From: Paracoccaceae bacterium
GTDB taxonomy: Bacteria > Pseudomonadota > Alphaproteobacteria > Rhodobacterales > Rhodobacteraceae
Assembly: GCA_007119835.1 (NCBI GenBank)
Contig: SKOX01000464.1
Location: forward strand, 1-11,406
Direction: 5' to 3'
Length of the DNA: 11,406 nucleotides
Below, piece after piece: positions 1 to 7,076 of this stretch (position 1 is its first letter; the number at the start of each line of letters is the position of its first letter). The notes beneath the pieces were generated by a model. The model made no database searches, had not been told where the DNA came from, and saw only the letters and a program-made list of their open reading frames with translations. The translations under genes and the position numbers were made by a program.

Positions 1-666
1 ATGATCGAGGGCCTGGGCGAGAAGTTCACCGGCTCGTCGAACTGCCTCATCGCCATGCGCCACGACATCGAGGCGATCGGGACGAACGCGCACGAGCTGC
101 CGATGGTCTATGCCGCGCTGGCCGAGGACGACGCGGAACTCGCCCGCGCGCCCTACCGGGTGCTCGAGAACTGGCACGAGGACTACGACGGCAACCTGCG
201 CGTGATCCTGCCCGACACCTACGGCACGCGCGGCTTCCTCGCCCATGCGCCGGAGTGGCTGGCGTCCTGGACCGGGATCCGCATCGATTCCGGGATCCCC
301 GAGAACGGCGCCGAGACGGCGATCGCGTGGTGGAAGTCGCGCGGGCAGGACCCGCGGGAGAAGCTCGTGATCTTCTCGGACGGCCTCGACGTCGATGTGA
401 TCGAGCGCCTCTACGCGCGCTTCCACGGGCGCGCGCGCCTCGGCTTCGGCTGGGGGACGCTGCTCACCAACGACTTCCGCGGGCTGACGCGCGGCGACCG
501 GCTCGCGCCGTTCTCGCTGGTGTGCAAGGCGGTCGCCGCGAACGGCCGGCCGACGGTCAAGCTTTCGGACAACCCGGCCAAGGCGCTCGGGCCGCCGGAG
601 GAGGTCGCGCGCTACAAGCGGGTCTTCGGCGTCGGCGAGCAGGTCGCGCAGGAGGTCCTCGTCTAG
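1..666 (+). CDS. pncB: Nicotinate phosphoribosyltransferase, C-terminal half (5' end outside window)
   Basis: This enzyme joins nicotinate to PRPP, with ATP hydrolysis, to form nicotinate mononucleotide in the cytosolic Preiss-Handler NAD salvage route. The visible 221 residues match the second half of the PncB family: FTGSSN at residues 9-14, GTNAHE at 27-32, then LPDTYGT, a DSG motif, [17 protein letters not shown], and near the end KLSDNP. H31 (nt 91-93) aligns with the histidine that is phosphorylated in enterobacterial PncB (H219 there). Full-length members have about 400-435 residues, so roughly 190-210 are missing to the left. The ATG at position 1 is an internal methionine of an open frame, not the true start. 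The gene ends in TAG at 664-666. The following gene is 118 bases away behind its own promoter-like site, so pncB is probably a separate transcription unit. Family assignment is very secure. Confidence 0.93.
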   Translation: MIEGLGEKFTGSSNCLIAMRHDIEAIGTNAHELPMVYAALAEDDAELARAPYRVLENWHEDYDGNLRVILPDTYGTRGFLAHAPEWLASWTGIRIDSGIPENGAETAIAWWKSRGQDPREKLVIFSDGLDVDVIERLYARFHGRARLGFGWGTLLTNDFRGLTRGDRLAPFSLVCKAVAANGRPTVKLSDNPAKALGPPEEVARYKRVFGVGEQVAQEVLV

Positions 667-671
667 CCGCT

Positions 672-684
672 CCCGCCGGGCGGG
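672..684 (+). terminator. Possible hairpin terminator after pncB
   Basis: Five bases after the pncB stop there is a GC-only inverted repeat, CCCGC-CGG-GCGGG, which can form a 5-bp stem with a 3-base loop. No T-run follows, so it is not a canonical intrinsic terminator. In such GC-rich DNA a repeat this short can occur by chance. Its place directly behind a stop codon is the main support. Confidence 0.3.
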
Positions 685-731
685 CAAGACCGCCTCGCCG
701 AGCCAGCAGGGACCGTCCCGCCCCGCCGGCA

Positions 732-756
732 GGAACAAGCTCAGAGCCGGTGCGTT
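732..756 (+). promoter_or_regulatory. EcfG-type general-stress promoter upstream of the SDR-PPC-GH15 operon
   Basis: GGAAC at 732-736 is followed by exactly 16 bases and then CGTT at 753-756. The established consensus for the alphaproteobacterial general-stress sigma factor EcfG is GGAAC-N16/17-CGTT, so both boxes match fully. The site lies in the only intergenic gap on this side. Transcription would begin around 763, about 20 bases ahead of the SDR start at 785, a sensible short leader. The sigma factor and its regulators (PhyR, NepR) are not in the window, so the assignment rests on sequence match and position. Confidence 0.75.
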
Positions 757-773
757 CCCATGCCAGACGCACC

Positions 774-783
774 GGGGGAGAGG
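774..783 (+). promoter_or_regulatory. Ribosome binding site that sets the SDR start
   Basis: The purine run GGGGGAGAGG sits directly ahead of the ATG at 785 and contains a GGGAG/GAGAGG Shine-Dalgarno-like core. The spacing is short (about 4 bases from GGGAG). It supports the 785 start. The ATG at 760 is in another frame and would lie upstream of the predicted transcript start. Confidence 0.6.
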
Positions 784-784
784 C

Positions 785-1843
785 ATGTTCCATCTACCAG
801 ATCGGCTGCCCGATCTCCGCGACCAGGTCGTCGTGGTGACGGGCGCATCGGCGGGCGTGGGCCGGGCGGCCGCGCGGCTCTTCGGACGCCGCGGGGCGAA
901 GGTCGCGCTGATCGCGCGCGAGCCCGACGGCCTCGAGGAGGCCCGCGCCGAGGTCGAGGCGACCGGCGCCCGGGCCATGGCGTTTCCCGCCGACGTTGCG
1001 GACGCGCGCGCCGTCGAGGCCGCCGCCGACCGCATCGAGCGCGAGCTCGGCCCGATCGCGGTCTGGGTGAACAACGCGATGGTGACGCTGTTCTGCCCGG
1101 TGAGCGAGCTCGAGCCCGAGGAGATCCGCCGCGTCACCGAGGTCACCTATCTCGGCACCGTGCACGGCACCATGGCGGCTCTCTCGCGCATGCGCACCCG
1201 CGATCGCGGCGTGATCGTGCAGGTGGGCTCGGCGCTCGCCTATCGCGGCATCCCGCTGCAGTCGGCCTATTGCGGTGCCAAGCACGCCGTGCGCGGCTTC
1301 ACCGACTCGCTCCGAACCGAGCTGCTGCACGAGGGCAGCGGCATCGAGCTCACCCACGTGCACCTGCCCGCGATCAACACGCCGCAGTTCGACTGGGCCC
1401 GGACCAGGCGGCGCAAGGAGCCGCGGCCGGTGGCGCCGGTCTACGACCCCGCCGCCGCGGCGCGGGCGATCGTCGGCGCGGCCGAGTCGCCGGCGCGCGA
1501 ATACTGGGTCGGCGGGCGGACGCTCCTGATGATCATGGCCAACGCCGTGGTGCCGCAGCTCCTAGACCTGATGCTGGCGCGCCAGGCCGTGGAGGGCCAG
1601 GACCGCGACAGCGCCGTGGCCCCGGATCGGCCCGACAACCTCTTCGAGCCGGTACGGGGCCGGCACCGGACCCACGGCTCGTTCGGCGACGAGGCGCATC
1701 CGCACGCGGCGATCCTCTCCGCGCCGGCGGGGCGGCTCGGGTCGGTGATCGCGGGCGGTCTGGTCATTGCGGGGCTGACGGGCCTCGTCGTCGGCAGCGC
1801 GCTCGCCGCTGGCGGCCGCGCCGACGACCGGACGCATCGTTGA
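785..1843 (+). CDS. Short-chain dehydrogenase/reductase with C-terminal membrane segment
   Basis: A classical SDR, an NAD(P)-dependent oxidoreductase of unknown substrate. The Rossmann cofactor motif is TGASAGVG at residues 19-26. The structural NNA motif is at 96-98. The catalytic set is S149, Y162 and K166, with the expected S-x12-Y-x3-K spacing. At 352 residues it is about 100 longer than a minimal SDR. The extra C-terminal part has a charged linker rich in Arg, Asp and His, then a hydrophobic Gly/Val/Leu/Ala stretch at about 320-346 that looks like one transmembrane helix, and a short polar tail. I infer a catalytic domain on the cytoplasmic side held at the inner membrane. It is the first gene after the EcfG-type site at 732-756, and the next gene starts 13 bases after its stop. 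The family is certain, the substrate is not; a hydrophobic or quinone-like substrate would suit the anchor. Confidence 0.9.
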   Translation: MFHLPDRLPDLRDQVVVVTGASAGVGRAAARLFGRRGAKVALIAREPDGLEEARAEVEATGARAMAFPADVADARAVEAAADRIERELGPIAVWVNNAMVTLFCPVSELEPEEIRRVTEVTYLGTVHGTMAALSRMRTRDRGVIVQVGSALAYRGIPLQSAYCGAKHAVRGFTDSLRTELLHEGSGIELTHVHLPAINTPQFDWARTRRRKEPRPVAPVYDPAAAARAIVGAAESPAREYWVGGRTLLMIMANAVVPQLLDLMLARQAVEGQDRDSAVAPDRPDNLFEPVRGRHRTHGSFGDEAHPHAAILSAPAGRLGSVIAGGLVIAGLTGLVVGSALAAGGRADDRTHR

Positions 1844-1856
1844 GCGGGGAAAAGCC

Positions 1857-2318
1857 ATGCGCGCGCGGCTTGTACACGACGAGGGCGGCCTCCGAACCTT
1901 CGTGGCGGTGCTGGAGACCGGCGACGAGGCGATGGGCTGCCTGACGGACCTCGCCCGCGACGAGGGGCTGACCGCGGCGCAGCTGACCGCGATCGGCGCC
2001 TTCCGCACGGCGGAGCTTGCCTTCTTCGACTGGGAGACCAAGGACTACCGCCCGATCCCGGTCGAGGAGCAGACCGAGGTGGCGAGCATGACCGGCGACG
2101 TGGCGATCGGGCCGGACGGCGGGCCGCTCCTCCACATCCACGCCGTGCTCGGGAAGCCGGACGGGACGGCGGTCGCGGGCCACTTCGTCCGGGGCGAGGT
2201 GCGGCCGACGCTTGAGGTCGTGCTGATCGAGACGCCCGGCCACCTGCGCCGGCGCAAGGACGACGCCTCCGGCCTGCCGCTGATCGATCTGCGCGAGGGA
2301 GGACCGGATGCCAAGTGA
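1857..2318 (+). CDS. PPC/DUF296 domain protein
   Basis: A 153-residue protein that is essentially one PPC (DUF296) domain, the fold also found in plant AT-hook proteins and in stand-alone bacterial proteins whose function is poorly known. Recognisable features are AIGAF at about residues 43-47, a GDVA turn near 80-83, the HIH motif with H93 and H95, AGHF with H109, and GEVRPTLEVVL towards the end. The grouped histidines recall a possible metal site, but that is inference. I see no AT-hook, signal peptide or membrane segment. The start at 1857 lies 13 bases after the SDR stop, with GCGGGGAAAAG just upstream as a weak ribosome site. The last 11 bases overlap the start of the GH15 gene, so the two are probably translationally coupled. 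Whether it binds DNA, oligomerises or acts as an enzyme accessory cannot be read from the sequence. Confidence 0.85.
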   Translation: MRARLVHDEGGLRTFVAVLETGDEAMGCLTDLARDEGLTAAQLTAIGAFRTAELAFFDWETKDYRPIPVEEQTEVASMTGDVAIGPDGGPLLHIHAVLGKPDGTAVAGHFVRGEVRPTLEVVLIETPGHLRRRKDDASGLPLIDLREGGPDAK

Positions 2319-4128
2319 CATCAGCGACTACGCCCTGATCGGCGACTGCGAGACCGCGGCCCTGGTCGGCCTCGACGGGTCGATCGACTGGCTGTGCTGG
2401 CCGCGCTTCGACGCCGGCGCCTGCTTTTCGGCGATCCTCGGCGACCACGAGCACGGCCACTGGCGCATTGCGCCGGCCGAGGGGGGCGCACCGGGCGTCC
2501 GGCGCTACGCCGGCGACACCCTGATCCTCGAGACTGACTTCACCTGCGAGGGCGGACGGGTCCGGGTCATCGACTTCATGCCGATCCGCAAGTCGTCGCA
2601 CCTCTCCGAGCTCGTCCGGATCGTCGTCGGGCTCGAGGGCGAGGTCCGAATGCGCCTCGACCTGCGGATCCGCTTCGACTACGGCCGCATCATCCCCTGG
2701 GTCCACCGCGTGGAAGGCGGCGCGTTGCGGGCCGTGGCGGGCCCGCACGCCCTGGTGCTGAAGACGCCGGTGGAGACCCGGGGCGAGGACCATTCCACCG
2801 TCGCCGAGTTCACCGTCTCGAAGGGCGACCGCGTGCCCTTCATCCTCGCCTACGAGGCCTCCCACCTGCCGCCGCCGAAGATCTGCAACGCCGAGGACGC
2901 CCTCGAGGAGACCGAGGGCTTCTGGACGGAATGGGCCGGGCGCTGCAACTACCGCGGGCAGTGGCCCGAGGCGGTGATGCGCTCGCTGATCACGGTGAAG
3001 GCGCTGACCTACCGGCCGACCGGCGGCGTCGTCGCGGCGCCGACCAGCTCGCTGCCCGAGAAGGTCGGCGGCGAGCGCAACTGGGACTACCGATACTGCT
3101 GGCTGCGCGACGCCTCCTTCACGCTGCTGTCGCTGATCAACGCCGGCTACCGGGACGAGGCGGAAGCCTGGGCCGACTGGCTCTTGCGAGCGGTGGCGGG
3201 CTCGGCCAGCCACGTCCAGCCGCTCTACGGCGTCGCGGGCGAGCATCGCTGCGACGAGATCGAGCTCGACTGGCTGCCGGGCTATCGCGGCTCGCGGCCG
3301 GTGCGGATCGGCAACGCCGCCTACAAGCAGCTCCAGGTCGACGTCTACGGCCACGTCACCGACACGCTGCACGAGGCGCGCGCCCTCGGCCTCGACCTGT
3401 CGGAGGCCTCGGCCGACATGCAGGCGGAGATCCTCAAGCAGCTCGAGAAGGTCTGGAAGAAGGCCGACGAGGGGATCTGGGAGATCCGCTCCGACCGCCG
3501 GCACTTCGTCCACGCCAAGCTGATGTCGTGGGTCGGCTTCGACCGCGCGGTGAAGTCGGCGGAGAAGTTCGGCCTGTCCGGGCCCGTCGACCACTGGCGG
3601 CGGCTGCGCGACGAGATCAAGGCCGAGATCTGCGAGAAGGGCTGGTCGGAGAAGAAGCGCTCCTTCGTGCAGTCCTACGGGAAGGACGCGCTCGACGCCT
3701 CGGTGCTGCTCATGCCGATCATGGGCTTCCTGCCGCCCGACGACCCGCGCATGATCTCGACGGTCGAGGCGATCGAGCGCGAGCTGATGCGCGACGGCTT
3801 CGTGCTGCGCTACGACACCGAGGAGGCGCCGGACGGGCTCGCCGGCGAGGAGGGCGCCTTCCTCGCCTGCTCGTTCTGGCTCGTCGACAACTACATCCTG
3901 CAGGGCCGCCGCGACGAGGCCTGCCGGCTGTTCGAGAAGCTCCTCGACCTGCGCAACGACGCCGGCCTCCTCGCCGAGCAATGGGACTGGAACGAGGGCA
4001 AGCAGGTCGGGAACTTCCCCCAGGCCTTTTCGCACTTCGCGCTGATCGACGCGGCCTTCAATTTCATGAACATGGAGGGCACGGCGCGCGAGGCGCAGAA
4101 CGCCGAAGTGCGCGACGGGCCGGACTGA
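2308..4128 (+). CDS. Glycoside hydrolase family 15 protein (glucoamylase/trehalase type)
   Basis: A 606-residue GH15 enzyme, an inverting (alpha/alpha)6-barrel hydrolase that releases glucose from alpha-glucans or, in several bacterial members, trehalose. The N-terminal beta-domain opens with the family-typical IGDCETAALVGLDGSIDWLCWPRFD. The barrel carries RNWDYRYCWLRDASF (from residue 257), EIELDWLPGYRGSRP (from 317) and GEEGAFLACSFWLVDN (from 513), and ends near GNFPQAFSHFALI. The glutamates in the last two conserved blocks (E317/E319 and E514/E515) are the best candidates for general acid and base. No signal peptide is seen, so the enzyme is probably cytoplasmic and uses an internal substrate. 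GAGGGAGGA at 2294-2302 fixes the start, and the gene overlaps the PPC gene by 11 bases. Trehalose is a common stress solute in Alphaproteobacteria, so a trehalase role in a stress operon is attractive but unproven. Confidence 0.93.
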   Translation: MPSDISDYALIGDCETAALVGLDGSIDWLCWPRFDAGACFSAILGDHEHGHWRIAPAEGGAPGVRRYAGDTLILETDFTCEGGRVRVIDFMPIRKSSHLSELVRIVVGLEGEVRMRLDLRIRFDYGRIIPWVHRVEGGALRAVAGPHALVLKTPVETRGEDHSTVAEFTVSKGDRVPFILAYEASHLPPPKICNAEDALEETEGFWTEWAGRCNYRGQWPEAVMRSLITVKALTYRPTGGVVAAPTSSLPEKVGGERNWDYRYCWLRDASFTLLSLINAGYRDEAEAWADWLLRAVAGSASHVQPLYGVAGEHRCDEIELDWLPGYRGSRPVRIGNAAYKQLQVDVYGHVTDTLHEARALGLDLSEASADMQAEILKQLEKVWKKADEGIWEIRSDRRHFVHAKLMSWVGFDRAVKSAEKFGLSGPVDHWRRLRDEIKAEICEKGWSEKKRSFVQSYGKDALDASVLLMPIMGFLPPDDPRMISTVEAIERELMRDGFVLRYDTEEAPDGLAGEEGAFLACSFWLVDNYILQGRRDEACRLFEKLLDLRNDAGLLAEQWDWNEGKQVGNFPQAFSHFALIDAAFNFMNMEGTAREAQNAEVRDGPD

Positions 4129-4140
4129 CGCCGCTCTGCA

Positions 4141-4165
4141 GGAACAAAGCCGGCGGCGCCCGGTT
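4141..4165 (+). promoter_or_regulatory. Second EcfG-type promoter, upstream of the ThDP-MR-FAD/Fe-S operon
   Basis: GGAAC at 4141-4145 is followed by 16 bases and GGTT at 4162-4165: a perfect -35 and a -10 that differs from CGTT only in its first base. The site lies 13 bases after the GH15 stop and about 40 bases ahead of the ThDP-enzyme start. Its -35 context, CAGGAACAAAGC, is almost the same as CAGGAACAAGC at the first site (730-740). Two such matches in the only two sizeable same-strand gaps of the window make chance unlikely. Confidence 0.65.
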
Positions 4166-4194
4166 ACCCTCCGATCGACGGCATCAAGGACGAT

Positions 4195-4198
4195 GGAG
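4195..4198 (+). promoter_or_regulatory. Ribosome binding site that decides the ThDP-enzyme start
   Basis: GGAG lies 7 bases ahead of the ATG at 4206. The reading frame stays open far upstream, through the GH15 gene, so the true start must be chosen. The 4206 ATG has this Shine-Dalgarno element, begins the typical N-terminal helix of the family, and lies downstream of the promoter-like site. The ATG at 4193 is out of frame. Confidence 0.6.
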
Positions 4199-4205
4199 CG
4201 CGCAG

Positions 4206-5960
4206 ATGGCCAAGACCGCAGCCGACGTGATGGTGGAGACCCTGATCGACTGGGGCGTGGACACGATCTTCGGGCTGCCCGGGGACGGCATCAACGGGAT
4301 CATGGAGAGCCTGCGCAAGGAGCGTGACAAGATCCGCTTCGTGCAGGTCCGCCACGAGGAGGTCGCGGCCTTCATGGCCTGCGCCTACGCCAAGTTCACC
4401 GGCAGGCTCGGCGTCTGTCTCGCGACCTCCGGTCCGGGCGGCATCCACCTCCTGAACGGCCTCTACGACGCCAAGCTCGACGGCGCGCCGGTGCTGGCCA
4501 TCACCGGGCTGCAGCACCACGACCTGATCGCGACCGCGACCCAGCAGGACGTGGAGCTCGACAAGCTGTTCATGGACGTCTCGGTCTACAACGCCCGGAT
4601 CATGGGCGGCGCGCACGTGAAGAACGTCACGTCGCTGGCCTGTCGCAACGCGCTCGCGCGCCGGTCGGTCGCCCACATCACCATGGCGGTTGACATGCAG
4701 TCCGAGGCGGTGAAGGAGGACACCCGGTCCGAGCGCAACGTCGAGGGCCACGTCGCCGACCTCTTCGCGACCGGCGCGCTCCTGCCGTCCGACCAGCAGC
4801 TCGCCAAGGCCGCCTCGATCGTCAACGCCGGTTCCAAGGTCGCGATCCTCGCGGGCGCCGGCGCGATCGGCGCGGGCGACAAGATCGCCGCACTCGCCGA
4901 GCGCCTCGGCGCGCCGGTGATCAAGCCGCTGCTCGGCAAGGGCTGCCTGCCCGACGACCACCCCTACTGCACCGGCGGCGCGGGCCTCCTCGGCACGCGG
5001 CCGAGCCAGGACGCGCTCGAGGGCTGCGACACGCTGCTGATCGTCGGCTCGTCCTTTCCCTACATCGAGTTCTACCCCAAGCCCGGCCAGGCGCGCTGCG
5101 TCCAGATCGACCTCGACCCGACGCGCATCGGCATCCGCCACCCGGCCGAGGCGGGCCTCGTCGGCGACGCCGCCCGCGTCATCGAAGCGCTGCTGCCGAA
5201 GCTCGACTACAAGGAGGACCGCTCCTTCATCGAGACGGCGCAGAAGGGCATGAAGGACTGGCGCGAGCTCCTGACCGAGCGCGGCACGCGGACCGATCAT
5301 CCGATGAAGCCGCAGGTCGTCACCCACGAGCTCAACAAGCTCCTGCCCGACAACGCGATCATCACCACCGATTCGGGCACCGTCACCACCTGGGCCGCGC
5401 GGCACATCGACATGCGAGGGCAGATGATGTTCTCCTGCTCGGGCAACCTTGCGACCATGGCCTGCGGCATGCCCTACGCCGCGGCCGCGTCGATCGCCTA
5501 CCCCGAGCGCACCGTGGTCGCGATCATCGGCGACGGCGCGCTCGCGATGCTGATGGGCGACCTCGCGACCATCCGGCGCTACGACCTCGACGTGAAGGTC
5601 ATCGTCATCAAGAACAACTCGTTTGGCCAGATCAAGTGGGAGCAGATGGTCTTCCTCGGCAACCCCGAGTACGAGTGCGAGCTCCAGCCGATCGACTTCG
5701 CCATGGTGGCCCGCGGCTTCGGCATCCCGTCGCGCACGCTCTCGAGGGCCGAGGACGCACCCGACGCGCTCCGCGAGATGATGGCCACCAAGGGCCCGTT
5801 CCTGCTCGAGGCCGAGGTCGACACCCACGAGCCGCCGATGCCGCCCAAGGCCACCGTCGACCAAGGCCTGAAGATGGCCCAGGCGCTCGCCTCCGGCACT
5901 CCCGACGCGACGAAGATCGCCCGCCGCCTAGGCCTCGACGTCGTGCGCGAGGTGGTCTGA
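4206..5960 (+). CDS. Thiamine diphosphate-dependent enzyme, pyruvate oxidase (PoxB)-like
   Basis: A 584-residue member of the acetolactate synthase/pyruvate oxidase/benzoylformate decarboxylase superfamily, which cleaves 2-keto acids through a ThDP intermediate. The N-terminal pyrimidine-binding domain contains RHEEVAAF (residues 49-56) with the activating glutamate at E51. The arrangement closely resembles E. coli PoxB, including the following SGPGGIHLLNGLYD. The middle domain, about 195-335, has the Rossmann-like ADP/FAD-type fold. The C-terminal pyrophosphate domain has the metal-ThDP motif from GDG at 442-444 to N470-N471, at normal spacing. PoxB oxidatively decarboxylates pyruvate to acetate and passes electrons to ubiquinone. 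That fits this sequence best, but a 2-keto acid decarboxylase cannot be excluded. It is first in a three-gene operon behind the site at 4141-4165, and the next start is 5 bases after its stop. Confidence 0.9.
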   Translation: MAKTAADVMVETLIDWGVDTIFGLPGDGINGIMESLRKERDKIRFVQVRHEEVAAFMACAYAKFTGRLGVCLATSGPGGIHLLNGLYDAKLDGAPVLAITGLQHHDLIATATQQDVELDKLFMDVSVYNARIMGGAHVKNVTSLACRNALARRSVAHITMAVDMQSEAVKEDTRSERNVEGHVADLFATGALLPSDQQLAKAASIVNAGSKVAILAGAGAIGAGDKIAALAERLGAPVIKPLLGKGCLPDDHPYCTGGAGLLGTRPSQDALEGCDTLLIVGSSFPYIEFYPKPGQARCVQIDLDPTRIGIRHPAEAGLVGDAARVIEALLPKLDYKEDRSFIETAQKGMKDWRELLTERGTRTDHPMKPQVVTHELNKLLPDNAIITTDSGTVTTWAARHIDMRGQMMFSCSGNLATMACGMPYAAAASIAYPERTVVAIIGDGALAMLMGDLATIRRYDLDVKVIVIKNNSFGQIKWEQMVFLGNPEYECELQPIDFAMVARGFGIPSRTLSRAEDAPDALREMMATKGPFLLEAEVDTHEPPMPPKATVDQGLKMAQALASGTPDATKIARRLGLDVVREVV

Positions 5961-5965
5961 TCCCC

Positions 5966-7063
5966 ATGCCGCGCGAGGCGCCAGCGATCTCGGGCGTGAC
6001 GGTCGGCAGCTACACCATCCCGACCGACGCGCCCGAGGCCGACGGCACGATCGAATGGTCGAGCACGACGCTGGTCGTTGTCGAGGCCAATGCCGGCGAC
6101 GTGACGGGCTTGGGCTACACCTACGCGAGCGGCGCGGCGGCGATCGTGGTCCGCGACACCCTGGCGCCGCTCGTCGCGGGCGGCAGCGCCTTCGACGTCG
6201 CCCGCCACCACGCGGCGATGGTCCGGGCGGTGCGCAACATCGGGCGCAGCGGCATCGCCGCCTGCGCCATCTCGGCGGTCGACGCCGCGCTCTGGGATCT
6301 CAAGGCGCGGCTCCTCGACCTGCCGCTCGCGGCGCTCCTCGGCGCGCGGCGCGAGCGGGTCGCGATCTACGGCAGCGGCGGCTTCACGAGCTACCCCGAC
6401 CGCCGCACCATCGCGCAGTTCGAGGGCTGGACCGATCTGGGCTGCCGGCTCATGAAGATGAAGGTCGGCGCCGAGCCCGAGCGCGACCCCGCCCGGATGC
6501 GCGCCGTGCGCGAGGCGCTGCCGGAGATCGGCCTGATGATCGACGCGAACGGCGCGCTGACGCCGCGCCAGGCGCTGGCGATGGCCGAGGCCGCGGCCCC
6601 GCTCGGGGTCGTGTGGTTCGAGGAGCCGGTGACGCACGACGACACTGCGGGCCTCGCCGCGGTGCGCCAAGGCCTGCCGGCGGGGATCGAGCTCGCCGCG
6701 GGTGAATACGCCTACGACCAGTGGGACGCGCTACGCCTCGCCGCCGCCGGCTGCGTCGACGTCCTGCAGCTCGACGCCTCCCGGTGCTGCGGGATCACCG
6801 GCTTTCTCGCGGCGGCGGCGGTGGCGGACGCCCACCATCTGCCGGTCTCCGCCCACACCGCCCCGGCGCTGCACCTCGCCCCGAGCCTCGCCGCGCTGCG
6901 GCTGCGCCATGTCGAGTGGTTCCACGACCACGCCCGGATCGAGGCGATGCTGTTCGACGGCGCGCCGCAGCCGAAAGACGGCACTATCGCGGCCGACCCG
7001 TCCCGCCCGGGGCACGGCCTCGTCTTCAAGCGGCAGGACGCGGACGCCTACGCGGACGCCTGA
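5966..7063 (+). CDS. Enolase-superfamily enzyme, mandelate racemase subgroup
   Basis: A 365-residue enzyme of the mandelate racemase/muconate-lactonizing branch, which removes the alpha-proton of a carboxylate bound to Mg2+ and then racemises or dehydrates it. An N-terminal capping domain is followed by the barrel. The active site is complete: K164-x-K166; metal ligands D193, E219 and E247; the D270-H297 dyad; and E317. As I recall it, Pseudomonas putida mandelate racemase uses K164/K166, D195, E221, E247, D270, H297 and E317, so the layout is nearly residue for residue the same. Bases on both faces (K166 and H297) allow 1,1-proton transfer, but sugar-acid dehydratases of this subgroup share them, so the substrate is open. 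The start, 5 bases after the ThDP-gene stop, has GAGGTGG about 10 bases upstream inside that gene, which implies coupled translation. The FAD/Fe-S gene follows after 13 bases. Confidence 0.9.
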   Translation: MPREAPAISGVTVGSYTIPTDAPEADGTIEWSSTTLVVVEANAGDVTGLGYTYASGAAAIVVRDTLAPLVAGGSAFDVARHHAAMVRAVRNIGRSGIAACAISAVDAALWDLKARLLDLPLAALLGARRERVAIYGSGGFTSYPDRRTIAQFEGWTDLGCRLMKMKVGAEPERDPARMRAVREALPEIGLMIDANGALTPRQALAMAEAAAPLGVVWFEEPVTHDDTAGLAAVRQGLPAGIELAAGEYAYDQWDALRLAAAGCVDVLQLDASRCCGITGFLAAAAVADAHHLPVSAHTAPALHLAPSLAALRLRHVEWFHDHARIEAMLFDGAPQPKDGTIAADPSRPGHGLVFKRQDADAYADA

Positions 7064-7076
7064 GAGGAGCGGCATC

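Noticed and set aside
1..666. A complete 221-residue short nicotinate phosphoribosyltransferase starting at base 1
   Set aside because: The N-terminal half of the family is missing and the frame is open to the window edge, so this is a boundary cut rather than a short gene.
1441..4035. An 864-codon open frame on the minus strand across the SDR, PPC and GH15 genes
   Set aside because: Its translation is low-complexity Arg/Ala/Gly/Val/Leu without a recognisable domain, while the opposite strand carries three well-supported genes. Long antisense frames are normal in DNA this GC-rich.
2931..4205. Upstream extension of the ThDP-enzyme frame into the GH15 gene, suggesting a 1009-residue fusion
   Set aside because: The extension is an Arg/Ala-rich shadow of GH15 in another frame. 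The ThDP family begins at the 4206 ATG, which has its own GGAG and a promoter-like site just upstream.
4164..5864. A 566-codon minus-strand open frame opposite the ThDP gene
   Set aside because: Same reasons: biased composition, no motifs, and a strongly conserved enzyme on the other strand.
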